Shown: one piece after another, positions 1 to 8,544 of the stretch
Layout: the number at the start of each line of letters is the position of its first letter
How positions within the stretch are numbered: position 1 is the first letter of the stretch
From: Nostoc sp. PCC 7107
Lineage (GTDB): Bacteria; Cyanobacteriota; Cyanobacteriia; Cyanobacteriales; Nostocaceae
DNA length: 64,000 nucleotides
Assembly (NCBI RefSeq): GCF_000316625.1
Contig: NC_019676.1
Coordinates: 855,001-919,000 of the forward strand
Direction of reading: 5' to 3'
The notes under the pieces: model-generated
The model's input: the letters and a program-made list of their open reading frames with translations, nothing else
What the model was told of the DNA's origin: nothing
The model's database searches: none
Made by a program: the position numbers and the translations under genes

Positions 1-75
1 CGTTTGATTATCTAGCTTAACAGCAGCAACGTAGCTGGTATTAATGACAACGTTCTGTATCTTGATAAATGCCAT
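1..75 (-). CDS. Small conserved cyanobacterial protein, N-terminus only
   Basis: An ATG at 75 on the minus strand opens a frame that is still open at the window edge. The 25 visible residues start MAFIKIQNVVINTSYVAAVK. This resembles, from memory, the start of a family of short uncharacterised cyanobacterial proteins. No function can be assigned, and the rest of the gene lies outside the window. The call rests on 25 codons and an uninterrupted frame. Confidence 0.55.
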   Translation of the reverse strand, partial: MAFIKIQNVVINTSYVAAVKLDNQT

Positions 76-824
76 AGCCAGTTTCAACGTCCAGGATAAT
101 ATATTGTACGAAATTCGACCCAGAAAAGCTGACAAGTTCGTTACCGAAAGAACATCACCTCTACTTTGAATTTCATAGCGACTTGACAAAAATACTCAAT
201 ATTTACAAGTGATGGTGATGCGACTTTGTATAGTAGGTTTCTCATCTTCAAGGGCGATAAATGTGTTCTGTTTCCGTTCCGCTTTGAAGAGGTGAATTAA
301 TAAAAAGAATAGCACACTTCACACAAACTAAATCATTTCTTCAAGGGATTTTAAGAAAAAAATCTGGCTTTTGGCTGATGTCAATGTTAAACAAAATGTG
401 GCATACAAGTATATTTAGTAACTCACATTTAGTAATTGATAATTTGTGCGATCGCACTGCCTATTCCAGTCACAGCTTAATTTATCAGCCATTCTTCACA
501 TCAAGGTACTCAGTGGAAAATAATTGCATAAATACATCAGCATATATCTTGTTATTTCAACAGAACATCATAATCTGAGCTAACTTTTTGATGAATTTTA
601 AAAATACGGCATAAACTAACACCAAAAAGTTATTAATCAAGCAAAGATTAAATCTTTGAAAAGTACAGAATAAACAATCTTTTGATGACATTTCATCGAT
701 TGTCAACATTTAAAGGCTTGCAATGAATATCTGCCAAAAATGTTACATAAAAAGAGGCATTCATATTCCCGACTTCTTTAAGAGGTTGGGGTATAACTGC
801 TCATAAATAATGTGATTGATGAGA
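76..824. other. Gene-free stretch
   Basis: Nothing convincing is coded here. The one longer plus-strand frame (378-578) has no recognisable composition or ribosome site. A HIP1 octamer lies near 450. An imperfect hairpin of the 'CCCGACTTCTT' family sits at 768-791, just downstream of the minus-strand ParB-like gene, where it could act as its terminator. Confidence 0.5.
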
Positions 825-2165
825 TTAAACACTCAGCATTTTTTTCGCTGGCTTGCTAGTCCATTGCTGCCAACGCATTACGCCCCGACTAACTAATTGT
901 GGAGTTTCATCACCAATAAAACAGATGCGTCCCAATCTTTCGCACGCAATCAATATTTCACCATGCCCCATAAACGGAGCAATGACAAAATTATTTGGAC
1001 TGGTGTAGAAATTGATTAAGTAATTCACAATACCTTCAACACCTTCAATGTGAATTGGTGATTGTGGTTTAGCAATTAAATGATGAGAAAAAATGCCTAT
1101 GTAAAGGTTATTTACTAACAACTCATATTGAAACGGCATTTTGTTATTTTTGTAAAAATCATAAATTTGCCCTTCAGAACGGAGGACAGCCACAACTCTA
1201 GCTTCGTCTACTAAATAATTATGTTGCCATGTAGAGGAGACAGTAGCGATCGCCAGTGCTGCATCTGAAGGTAACAGATTGCGAAACTGTGAAGTGTAAG
1301 TATCGCCACAATAGACCAAATGTCTCCCCAGCATCCATTCTTCTCCAAGTTTGATCACAGGTTCTAAATTAGCTTTTGGTTGTTCAATTACTTGTTCTAC
1401 TTGGCGTTGCACTTTTTTTAGTGCCAATTTTGCTTCTCTCTCCGCCATAGCACTTTTAAAAGCTAATATCTGTAACTCTTTTTGCTTTCTTGTGGCTTCT
1501 GCAATTAATTGATTTTGCTGGGCTGTAGTTTGTTTATCTCCCTGCTGTTGGGCTAACTCCAAAGCCTTCTGTGCAGTTTCGGCTAAGGCACGCTCTTCAC
1601 TTCCAGCCCTGGCGATTTTTAGTAGTATTGTGGGGCTATCCGCCAGGGGTGTACCCTTTATTATCTGTTTGACATCTGGATGAATACTTTTAGCAATTTG
1701 TTTCCCATGCTGAAAAGTCCGTTCAGAGTAACCCACTTCCTTCGCTAACTCGATAGTTCTTTTAGGAGGTGGTGAAATCATTTCACCAGCTTTGAAAGTA
1801 TGCTGGTTATCTCCCGGTTTCGCCCGCAGTCCCATACGTTCTAAAATCTGGTCGCGTTCTAACCACAGTTCCGAACGTTCTAAGGGTTCTAGCTCATTGC
1901 GAATCAAGTTTTCGTCAATTTCCGCCAACCGCGCTTGATCAGAGTCTTGATAGGTGACAACATTGCATTCAATGGCTTCCAATCCCAAAAGCTTACAGGC
2001 TGTCAGGCGATGTAGCCCCGCAATTAAAGTCAAATTCTGATCTACTGTGATGGGGTTTAATAAGCCGTTTGCTTTAATTGAGTCTTTTAACTCATTAACT
2101 TTATTCGCGTTCACAGGACGGCGGTTAGAACCTATATGAATTTGATTTACAGAAATTGCAGGCAT
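825..2165 (-). CDS. ParB/Srx-domain protein fused to a degenerate DNA methyltransferase-like domain
   Basis: The 446-residue product has three parts. Residues 1 to about 100 form a ParB-type nucleotide-binding domain, with the GLHRLTACKLLG box near residue 50 and ENLIRNELEPLE near 85. A helix-turn-helix-like stretch (about 135-170) and a Gln/Ala/Lys-rich coiled coil (about 190-265) follow. The last 170 residues resemble the ParB-linked N4/N6-adenine methylase layout: GRHLVYCGDT at the front, and APFMGHGEILIACERLGR near the end in place of the usual DPFxGSGT cofactor loop. The DPPY/NPPY catalytic motif expected after the GD box is absent; that position reads DAALAIATVSSTW. Methylation activity is therefore unlikely. 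A DNA-binding or regulatory role is inference. It is not a chromosomal partitioning ParB, since no ParA neighbour is present. Confidence 0.75.
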   Translation of the reverse strand: MPAISVNQIHIGSNRRPVNANKVNELKDSIKANGLLNPITVDQNLTLIAGLHRLTACKLLGLEAIECNVVTYQDSDQARLAEIDENLIRNELEPLERSELWLERDQILERMGLRAKPGDNQHTFKAGEMISPPPKRTIELAKEVGYSERTFQHGKQIAKSIHPDVKQIIKGTPLADSPTILLKIARAGSEERALAETAQKALELAQQQGDKQTTAQQNQLIAEATRKQKELQILAFKSAMAEREAKLALKKVQRQVEQVIEQPKANLEPVIKLGEEWMLGRHLVYCGDTYTSQFRNLLPSDAALAIATVSSTWQHNYLVDEARVVAVLRSEGQIYDFYKNNKMPFQYELLVNNLYIGIFSHHLIAKPQSPIHIEGVEGIVNYLINFYTSPNNFVIAPFMGHGEILIACERLGRICFIGDETPQLVSRGVMRWQQWTSKPAKKMLSV

Positions 2166-2392
2166 AATTACTGTTTTTATATAACTTCAGTTAAAACACC
2201 CAAGATAACACGCAAAATCAAGATGAAACATTTTAGTTAGTGAGTTAAAACTGCAAGTTTTGTTCCTGAATTAGCTGAAAAGTATTGAATATTACAGAAT
2301 TGAAGTTACAGGTGACAGAATAAATATTTTGTTATCCATTTACTTTATAAGTTAGTTTAAACAGAGAGTTTGGCTTTAAACGTACATCGAAA

Positions 2393-2432
2393 GTATTGCA
2401 GATTACACATTTTGAGTAACAAAAAATATCAT
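2393..2432 (+). promoter_or_regulatory. Candidate NtcA-activated promoter
   Basis: GTA-TTGCAGAT-TAC at 2393-2406 is a perfect GTA-N8-TAC NtcA box. It is followed after 20 bases by TATCAT at 2427-2432, which fits the TAN3T -10 element. NtcA class II promoters have a box to -10 spacing of about 20-24 bases. It faces hgdB, a heterocyst gene class known to be nitrogen-regulated. Boxes of this kind occur by chance about every 3 kb in AT-rich DNA, so the support comes from box, spacing, -10 and context together. Confidence 0.5.
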
Positions 2433-2512
2433 CTTGATTACTGTTACTTGTAACCTCTTACCTGTTTCCTACTTGACGGTCATTAAAAGCTAACTTAAGC
2501 CATGTCAATCGG

Positions 2513-2558
2513 TTGACAAGATTAAAGTGCTTTGCAATAATTGGACACAGTTTGTCCA
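2513..2558 (+). promoter_or_regulatory. Candidate sigma-70-type promoter with an operator-like palindrome
   Basis: TTGACA at 2513-2518 is followed after 17 bases by AATAAT at 2536-2541. Directly after it is the palindrome TGGACA-CAGTT-TGTCCA (2542-2558), which would overlap the transcription start and could bind a repressor or form a small hairpin. It points towards hgdB. The call is from pattern only. Confidence 0.35.
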
Positions 2559-2856
2559 GTTTTCCTAAACGCTTCATTTGAGGAAATTTAAATTTTTTGG
2601 TTAGCACTATCGTATTTTAGAATACTGGATTTGATGAGAAATTAGGATAAAACTGAGAAAGATTTAGAGTCACGCCCGCTGTAATTTCTCCGCAAAGTTA
2701 GTAATTCATAGTAGTGTAAAGGCGTACAAAAATTTACAGAAAACTAACTAGTAACAGGCTGACGTATTATCTTTCAAGCTTCAGCCTTGATGATGCGATC
2801 GCTGAAATTATAGCCATTTAGTCTCTTTTCTGGCATAGCACAATTGGAATAAAAAT

Positions 2857-4062
2857 ATGGCACTCAGAAAATACAGCCAGTTGTTTACAAAACCCCTAAG
2901 TCGATGGCAAATAATGTTAGCAGCTTCTATCACTATCGCTGCTGCTGGGCTAGGAACTTTTTACAGTGTTGCACCAAAATTTTCTCGTGTTCCAGTCCAA
3001 ACAACTCAAGCAACCCCACCAAAACCTGTTCCAGTTAAACTTGCAATCACGGCTTTAGGACGTTTGCAGCCAGAAGGTAAAGTTACTTATTTATCTGCGC
3101 CGAATTCCATCAATGGTGTGCGTGTTGAAAAACTGTTGGTGAAGGAAGGAGATGAAGTTAAAGCAGGGCAAGTATTGGCGTATTTAGAAGATTATGCTCG
3201 TGCTACAGCAGCATTGCAACAGTCTTTAGATAAATTGCAAGTTGCCAAAGCTAAATTAGCACAGGTAAAAGCTGGTGCTAAATCTGGAGATATCAACGCG
3301 CAAAAAGCAACCATTGCGAATTTAGCGTCTCAATTAAAAGGAGAAGTTGCGACTCAGCAGGCAACAATTAACCGCATTCAAGCGGAAGTAGATAACGCTC
3401 AAACCGAGAACGATCGCTATCAGAAATTATACAAACAAGGTGCGATCGCCGCTTCTATTGCCGATAGTAAAGCTTTACAACTTAAGACTACACAAGAACA
3501 ACTCACAGAAGCCCAGGCTGCTCTAACTCGTACACAAAACACCCTCAAAGACCAACAAACAGAAGCTAAAGCTAGACTCAACAGTATCAGTGAAGTACGT
3601 TCTGTCGATGTTGATGCAGCCCAAACTGAAGTGAAAAGTGCTGTCACAGCAATTAAACAAGCTAAAGCTGACCAAGACTTAACTTACATCAAAGCTCCCA
3701 TTGACGGTAAAATCCTCAAAATTCACGCAAAAACTGGTGAAGTTATCAACACCGCAGGTTTTGCAGAAATCGGTAAGATATCGCAAATGTATGTAGTTGC
3801 AGAAGTATATCAAACCGATATTCAAAAAGTACGTGTGGGCCAAAAAGCCAGCATTAGCAGTGCTGCATTTGCGGGAAAATTACAGGGAACTGTCAAAGAA
3901 ATTGGTTGGCAAGTTGATAAACAAAGCATCTTTAGCCTTAACCCCAGATCTGATACAGACCGAAGAATTATTGAAGTAAAAATATCCATCGATAACCCCG
4001 CAGACAGTCAAAGAGTAGCGCGTTTGACTAACTTGCAAGTGGATGTCGCTATTCAAATATAG
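2857..4062 (+). CDS. hgdB: DevB-family membrane fusion protein, HgdB-like
   Basis: This 401-residue periplasmic adaptor is of the HlyD/DevB type. One membrane helix lies at about 18-38. Two halves of a lipoyl-like hairpin follow (LGRLQPEGKVTYLSAP and IKAPIDGKILKIHAKTGEVI), separated by a long coiled coil at about 120-270, with a beta-barrel end. DevB proteins link an inner-membrane ABC exporter to an outer-membrane TolC-like channel (HgdD) to deliver heterocyst glycolipids. It is followed after 69 bases by a DevC-like permease and then an epimerase. That order matches the hgdB-hgdC-hgdA cluster known from Anabaena sp. PCC 7120, which is why I choose HgdB over DevB itself. No DevA-type ATPase gene is present nearby. 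Confidence 0.75.
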   Translation: MALRKYSQLFTKPLSRWQIMLAASITIAAAGLGTFYSVAPKFSRVPVQTTQATPPKPVPVKLAITALGRLQPEGKVTYLSAPNSINGVRVEKLLVKEGDEVKAGQVLAYLEDYARATAALQQSLDKLQVAKAKLAQVKAGAKSGDINAQKATIANLASQLKGEVATQQATINRIQAEVDNAQTENDRYQKLYKQGAIAASIADSKALQLKTTQEQLTEAQAALTRTQNTLKDQQTEAKARLNSISEVRSVDVDAAQTEVKSAVTAIKQAKADQDLTYIKAPIDGKILKIHAKTGEVINTAGFAEIGKISQMYVVAEVYQTDIQKVRVGQKASISSAAFAGKLQGTVKEIGWQVDKQSIFSLNPRSDTDRRIIEVKISIDNPADSQRVARLTNLQVDVAIQI

Positions 4063-4089
4063 TCAAGAGTCAAAAGTCAAAACAAAAAA

Positions 4090-4127
4090 TGACCAATGAC
4101 AAATCACAAATGACAAATCACAAATGA
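4090..4127. repeat. Heptanucleotide tandem repeat abutting the hgdC start
   Basis: Five successive heptamers run TGACCAA, TGACAAA, TCACAAA, TGACAAA, TCACAAA and end in TGA, just before the hgdC ATG at 4132. This is the short tandemly repeated repetitive sequence type of heterocystous cyanobacteria. The same heptamer family recurs in reverse complement at 33276. It occupies the place of a normal ribosome-binding site. Confidence 0.75.
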
Positions 4128-4131
4128 ATCC

Positions 4132-5310
4132 ATGAATTTTAAGATTCCTTTAGCGTGGCTACAGTTAGTCCAACAAAAGATTCGTTTTGTTGTTGCTGTA
4201 GCTGGGATTGCTTTTATTGTGCTGTTGATGTTTGTCCAGCTAGGTTTTCAAGATGCACTATATTCTAGCGCTACCGCAGTGCATCAAGGCTTACGCGGAG
4301 ATTTATTTTTAGTTAGTTCACAATATAAGTCTTTGACATCTAGTCAAAGCTTTTCTCGAACTCGATTGTATCAATCTTTGGGGTTTGAAGGCGTTGAATC
4401 TGTTAGCCCCATGTATTTGCAATTTGCCAAGTTAAAAAACCCTGCTACTGGCGAGAAATATTCCATATATGTGATTGGCTTTGACCCAGGAAATCCTGTG
4501 ATGAATATCCCAGAGATTGAGCAAAATTTGGACAAACTTAAAATTCCTGATGTCATGTTATTTGACCGGAATTCTCGACCAGAGTTTGGGCCAATTGCTG
4601 CCAAATTTGACCAGGGAGATACTGAACAGACAATTGAAATCTTTCCTTTTGATGGCCCCATTGGCTATAACGTGCGAGTAGGTGGATTATTTAGCTTAGG
4701 CCCTTCCTTTGGTGTAGATGGTAACTTAATTGTCAGTGACTCAACTTTTCTGCGGATAAATCCAAATACTCGCCCAGCAGAAAAAATCGACATAGGTGTG
4801 ATTACCTTGAAGCCTAATGCTGATAAAGAAAAAGTTTTAGAAAATTTGCAAGCCAATTTACCTAATGATGTTTTGGTATTTACGCGTCAAGGCTTTATCA
4901 ATTTTGAGAAACAATATTGGGCTGACCGAACACCAATTGGTTTCATTCTGAACTTAATGTTGACGATGGCTTCTGTTGTCGGTGTAGTAATTGTTTACCA
5001 AATTCTCTACAGTAACATTGCAACGCAATTTATTGCGTATGCGACTTTAAAAGCCATTGGCTATCCAAATTCTTATTTGTTAAATGTCGTCTTTCAACAA
5101 GCTTTAATCTTGGCAATTGCTTCATATATACCAGGGTTCTTGACTTCTATAATTTTGTATGACTTTGCAATGGAATCTACAAAATTACCCATTATGATGA
5201 CAGCAAATAATGCTCTGATTGTGTTTATCTCAGCAGTTTTAATGTGCATTACTTCTGGCGCACTTGCTATCAATAAATTACGTTCTGCTGACCCAGCAGA
5301 TATTTTCTAA
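4132..5310 (+). CDS. hgdC: DevC-family ABC exporter permease, HgdC-like
   Basis: The 392-residue protein has the MacB/FtsX-type permease plan: one N-terminal membrane helix (about 17-40), a large extracytoplasmic domain (about 45-260), and three C-terminal helices at about 275-298, 322-345 and 355-378. The N-terminal helix ends in FVQLGFQDALY, typical of DevC. DevC proteins pair with a DevB adaptor and a DevA ATPase in glycolipid export. It sits between HgdB- and HgdA-like genes, all on the same strand. A heptamer repeat fills the space just ahead of the start, so no clear Shine-Dalgarno site is visible. Confidence 0.75.
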   Translation: MNFKIPLAWLQLVQQKIRFVVAVAGIAFIVLLMFVQLGFQDALYSSATAVHQGLRGDLFLVSSQYKSLTSSQSFSRTRLYQSLGFEGVESVSPMYLQFAKLKNPATGEKYSIYVIGFDPGNPVMNIPEIEQNLDKLKIPDVMLFDRNSRPEFGPIAAKFDQGDTEQTIEIFPFDGPIGYNVRVGGLFSLGPSFGVDGNLIVSDSTFLRINPNTRPAEKIDIGVITLKPNADKEKVLENLQANLPNDVLVFTRQGFINFEKQYWADRTPIGFILNLMLTMASVVGVVIVYQILYSNIATQFIAYATLKAIGYPNSYLLNVVFQQALILAIASYIPGFLTSIILYDFAMESTKLPIMMTANNALIVFISAVLMCITSGALAINKLRSADPADIF

Positions 5311-5401
5311 AAAGTGCGAAGTATAAAGCATGAAATAACGTTCATATTTAGCCTTCAACTTTCTATCTAAAAATCAAACTTTAGTAAGATAATAACTCCT
5401 G

Positions 5402-6403
5402 ATGAACCTACAAAACAAAACCCTGCTGATTACTGGGATTGACGATTTTATCGGTTTGCGTGCAGCCGAGTTAGCCATAACGCAGGGAATGAAGGTACGC
5501 GGATTGCAAAGTTCAAGCGATCGCACCATAGCCCAAAACCTAGGTGTAGAAGTTATAGTTGGTAGTATTACTGACTCTAAAATTGCCCAAAAAGCTTGTC
5601 AGGGAGTAGATATTGTTCTCCACACCGCCCAACTTACTCAAGAAGCTGGCCCCATCAAAGAATTTCGGGAAATCAATGTCAGCGGTACAATCAATATGGC
5701 CAAAGCAGCCAAAAGTGCTGGAGTAAAAACTTTCGTCCACCTCTCCAGTGTGATGGTCTACGGCTTTGATTATCCCAATAACATCACTGAATCTGACCGT
5801 TTATCTGGTGACAATAACCCTTACTGTCAGACCAAAATCGAAGCAGAAGCAGAACTCTTACCCCTCAATTCTCCCCCAGATTTCGGTGTGATTGTAATTC
5901 GTGCTGGCGATGTCTACGGCCCTGGTTGTATCCCTTGGATAGTCAGACCATTATTGATGATGCGACAAAAACTATTCGCTTATGCTAACGATGGTAAAGG
6001 GGTTATCAATCATTTATATATAGATAATCTGATTGATGCCATCTTTTTAGCCATCCAAAAAGAAGCTTATGGCGAAGTTTTCAATATTACCGACGGTCAA
6101 GAAACTTCCTGGAAAGAGTATTTTATGCGCTTGGCTGCAACTGAAGGGTTGCAGGCTCCCATGTCTATTGCTAAAGATGAAATCAAACTATTTCTCAAAA
6201 TTCGCAGCCAAGGACAAAAACTATTCCGTAAAAAAGCTGACATTCTTCCAGAATCAGTTGATTTTATGACTCGTCCCTACGCTTATTCTATTGCTAAAGC
6301 CCAAACATTGTTAGATTACAAACCAAAAATTGATTTAGAAGAAGGCTTTCGCAAAACATCAGCATGGGTGCAAAAAACTGATATCCAGAAACTAGTGAAA
6401 TAG
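5402..6403 (+). CDS. hgdA: NAD-dependent nucleotide-sugar epimerase, HgdA-like
   Basis: This 333-residue extended short-chain dehydrogenase has the catalytic YxxxK (YCQTK) near residue 142 and a Ser in LSSVMVYG near 119. The N-terminal dinucleotide loop reads TGIDDFIG, so the middle glycine of the usual TGxxGxxG is replaced by Asp. The product matches UDP-galactose 4-epimerase-like HgdA, reported to affect heterocyst glycolipid composition in Anabaena. It starts 91 bases after hgdC and is followed by glycosyltransferases, fitting supply of UDP-sugars for glycolipid headgroups. Substrate is by analogy only. Confidence 0.7.
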   Translation: MNLQNKTLLITGIDDFIGLRAAELAITQGMKVRGLQSSSDRTIAQNLGVEVIVGSITDSKIAQKACQGVDIVLHTAQLTQEAGPIKEFREINVSGTINMAKAAKSAGVKTFVHLSSVMVYGFDYPNNITESDRLSGDNNPYCQTKIEAEAELLPLNSPPDFGVIVIRAGDVYGPGCIPWIVRPLLMMRQKLFAYANDGKGVINHLYIDNLIDAIFLAIQKEAYGEVFNITDGQETSWKEYFMRLAATEGLQAPMSIAKDEIKLFLKIRSQGQKLFRKKADILPESVDFMTRPYAYSIAKAQTLLDYKPKIDLEEGFRKTSAWVQKTDIQKLVK

Positions 6404-6568
6404 CTTTGAGCATATTCCCTCATATCTATTTTCACCAAGGTTTAGCCAGAAATAATTAACCGCAGATGCACACAGATAAATTAGAACTCATATTCTGCGT
6501 GACTCTGCGTTAACCTCAGTGATACTTTGCGTTTAAAAATAACCAAAATTACTTCTGAATGAATCATC

Positions 6569-7036
6569 ATGCGTAAAATTGCACGTTGGTCTTACTTTCT
6601 CATTTCTTCTGTAGTCAGCATTTATTGTATTAAACCAGTTACCGCAGAACAAACCGCAACTTTAACCATTGCAGTTAACAACATTCGTCACCAAAAAGGT
6701 GATATTTGCTTTCGCATTTACGCCGGGGAAAAAGGATTTCCCATGAGTAGCAAAAGTGAAGTACAAAGCGGCTGCACTAAAATTACAGGCACTTCTGTAA
6801 TTAAGAAATTTCCAGGGTTAAAACATGGCACTTATGCTGTCGCTATTGTTGACGATCAAAATGGCGATCGCAAACTCAATACAGACTTCTTTGGTATCCC
6901 CAAAGAAGGCTTTGGCATTTCTAAAAATCCCACTGTTTCCGTCCAAACAGGTACACCAAAATTTCGTGATGCCAGTTTTGTGGTTAATAAAAACACCAGC
7001 ATCAATATCGTCATGAAATACTCTCTCGACCCATAA
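6569..7036 (+). CDS. Secreted DUF2141 protein
   Basis: The 155-residue product begins with a signal peptide (MRKIARWSYFLISSVVSIYC, cleavage expected after the TAEQ region near 27). It continues as a beta-rich DUF2141 domain with the features GDICFRIYAGEKGFP and FPGLKHGTYAVAIVDDQNGD followed by KLNTDFFGIPKEGFGISKN. DUF2141 proteins are small exported proteins of unknown function. It lies in the middle of the hgd/hgl cluster, 165 bases after the epimerase and 69 bases before the first glycosyltransferase, so a role at the cell envelope is plausible but not shown. Confidence 0.7.
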   Translation: MRKIARWSYFLISSVVSIYCIKPVTAEQTATLTIAVNNIRHQKGDICFRIYAGEKGFPMSSKSEVQSGCTKITGTSVIKKFPGLKHGTYAVAIVDDQNGDRKLNTDFFGIPKEGFGISKNPTVSVQTGTPKFRDASFVVNKNTSINIVMKYSLDP

Positions 7037-7105
7037 ACGAAGAATTTACTTTTTTTATACCACCTCTACACCCTTTGCACCTTTATACCCCTTCCCACTA
7101 ATTAC

Positions 7106-8365
7106 ATGGAAGCATTGACGATATTTCTGTCTAAGTCTTTGCTGGGTTGGCTGGCTATTCAGGTGTGTCTAGCACTTGTATTTTTGTTGTACTTGCACCT
7201 CAGCCGAAAAAACTCATTACCAGATGAACAGCTACCGAAAACGGCGGTGATTCTTTGTTTACGTGGAGCCGATCCGTTTTTATCTGAATGTTTGAGATCG
7301 CTTCTAACTCAAAATTATCCACAATACAATTTAAAGCTAGTTGTCGATAGTCAAACAGACCCAGCATGGCAAATTGCCCACGATACTATTCATCAGCTAG
7401 GCGCAACTAACGTTGAAATCAACTATTTAAGGGTAATTCGCCACAATTGCAGCCTAAAGTGCAGCGCCCTTTTGCAAGTTTTTGCCGAATTAGATGATTC
7501 ATACGAAGTTGTGGCTTTTGTCGATGCTGATACGGTAGTTCATCCTAACTGGTTGCGAGAATTAGTTAGCCCTCTGGCAAATTCCAAGATAGGGGCGACA
7601 ACGGGTAATCGTTGGTATGTCCCAACTGGTAAGTATTGGGGTTCTGTGGTTCGCTACTCAGGTAATGTATCTACAGTTGTGCAGATGTTCTTATTTGGCA
7701 TTCCTTGGGGTGGTACTTTGGCAATCAAAACAGAAGTAATGCGCCAGACAGGAATGCTAGATATGTGGGGAAAAGTTTTGAATGAAGACTTGATGATGCA
7801 CAAAGTTCTCAAAAAACACGGAATGCAAATCAAGTTTGTGCCTTCTTTGATGATGCTCAATTGTGAAGAGTCTGATTTGTTAGGCTTAATCGATCATCTC
7901 AAGCGGCTATTTTTATACTCTCGACTTTATCATCCTCAATGGATAGCTATAGTTGGTGATGTCATTTCTAGCATTTTATTTCCAACTATAACCATTGTTT
8001 TATTACTAGTGTCGTTGTGGGGTGAACAATGGCAAACAGCAGCTTTATTATTTCGCGCCTATAGCATCTATACTCTGGGACTACTCTTACTCATGCTGAC
8101 ACTAGAGATAGGCGTTAAACCAGTGATTTTAGCTCAAGGTCAGCCTGTGGCAAAATTATCAGTTGGTACAATCTTCAAAATGTTGCTTGCTATTCCTTTA
8201 ACACAATGGGTATATGGTTTAGCATTGATTTCTTCGTTATTGAGATCAACAGTTAAATGGCGGGGCGCAATTTACCGAGTCCAAGGCCCTTGGAATATCC
8301 GCTTAGTGGAATACCAAGCTTATGATTTTTTGGATCAACCAATAGATAGCAAAATATCTTTGTGA
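7106..8365 (+). CDS. Membrane GT2 glycosyltransferase, copy 1
   Basis: This 419-residue processive-type family 2 glycosyltransferase has one membrane helix near 10-30, a GT-A catalytic domain (about 45-265) and three C-terminal helices (about 285-305, 315-340, 365-385). Visible motifs are VILCLRGADPFL, the metal-binding DAD in VAFVDADTVVHPNW, GGTLAIKTEVM and the acceptor-site ED in NEDLMMHKVL. The QxxRW motif of cellulose synthases is replaced by LFLYSRLYHPQW. It is a close paralogue of the gene at 8545 (same length, colinear). The setting, inside a heterocyst glycolipid cluster ahead of HglT, suggests glycosylation of lipid or envelope polysaccharide. The substrate is unknown. Confidence 0.75.
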   Translation: MEALTIFLSKSLLGWLAIQVCLALVFLLYLHLSRKNSLPDEQLPKTAVILCLRGADPFLSECLRSLLTQNYPQYNLKLVVDSQTDPAWQIAHDTIHQLGATNVEINYLRVIRHNCSLKCSALLQVFAELDDSYEVVAFVDADTVVHPNWLRELVSPLANSKIGATTGNRWYVPTGKYWGSVVRYSGNVSTVVQMFLFGIPWGGTLAIKTEVMRQTGMLDMWGKVLNEDLMMHKVLKKHGMQIKFVPSLMMLNCEESDLLGLIDHLKRLFLYSRLYHPQWIAIVGDVISSILFPTITIVLLLVSLWGEQWQTAALLFRAYSIYTLGLLLLMLTLEIGVKPVILAQGQPVAKLSVGTIFKMLLAIPLTQWVYGLALISSLLRSTVKWRGAIYRVQGPWNIRLVEYQAYDFLDQPIDSKISL

Positions 8366-8388
8366 TTAGGGGCTGGAGGCTAGAACAA

Positions 8389-8419
8389 GATCCCCGACTT
8401 CTTAGAGAAGTCGGGGATC
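8389..8419. terminator. Perfect 14-bp inverted repeat, 'GATCCCCGACTT' family
   Basis: GATCCCCGACTTCT (8389-8402), loop TAG and AGAAGTCGGGGATC (8406-8419) form a perfect stem. It lies between the two GT2 copies, 23 bases after copy 1. There is no T-run, so termination may be weak. Close relatives sit at 17177 and 25377. Confidence 0.6.
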
Positions 8420-8544
8420 TGAAATCCTAAAATTGTCTGACAAACTCTGTGTAAGCCCTGCGTCAATTGACTGTTTATTTAACTGAATTAAAAGAGCTAT
8501 TTATAGCTCATTTTTCCGATGCAATTGCGTAGAGTTTATCAAAA

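Larger units (their letters stand above)
2166..2856. promoter_or_regulatory. Long leader and promoter region of the hgdB operon
   Basis: About 690 bases without a gene separate the divergent ParB-like gene and hgdB. Two promoter candidates (2393-2432 and 2513-2541) and a palindrome (2542-2558) lie in it, listed separately. If either promoter is used, the hgdB transcript has a leader of roughly 300-420 bases. Confidence 0.5.

Noticed and set aside
378-578. 66-codon plus-strand frame near the left edge
   Set aside because: Composition looks like random AT-rich translation, it includes a HIP1 site in frame, and no ribosome site or family resemblance is seen.
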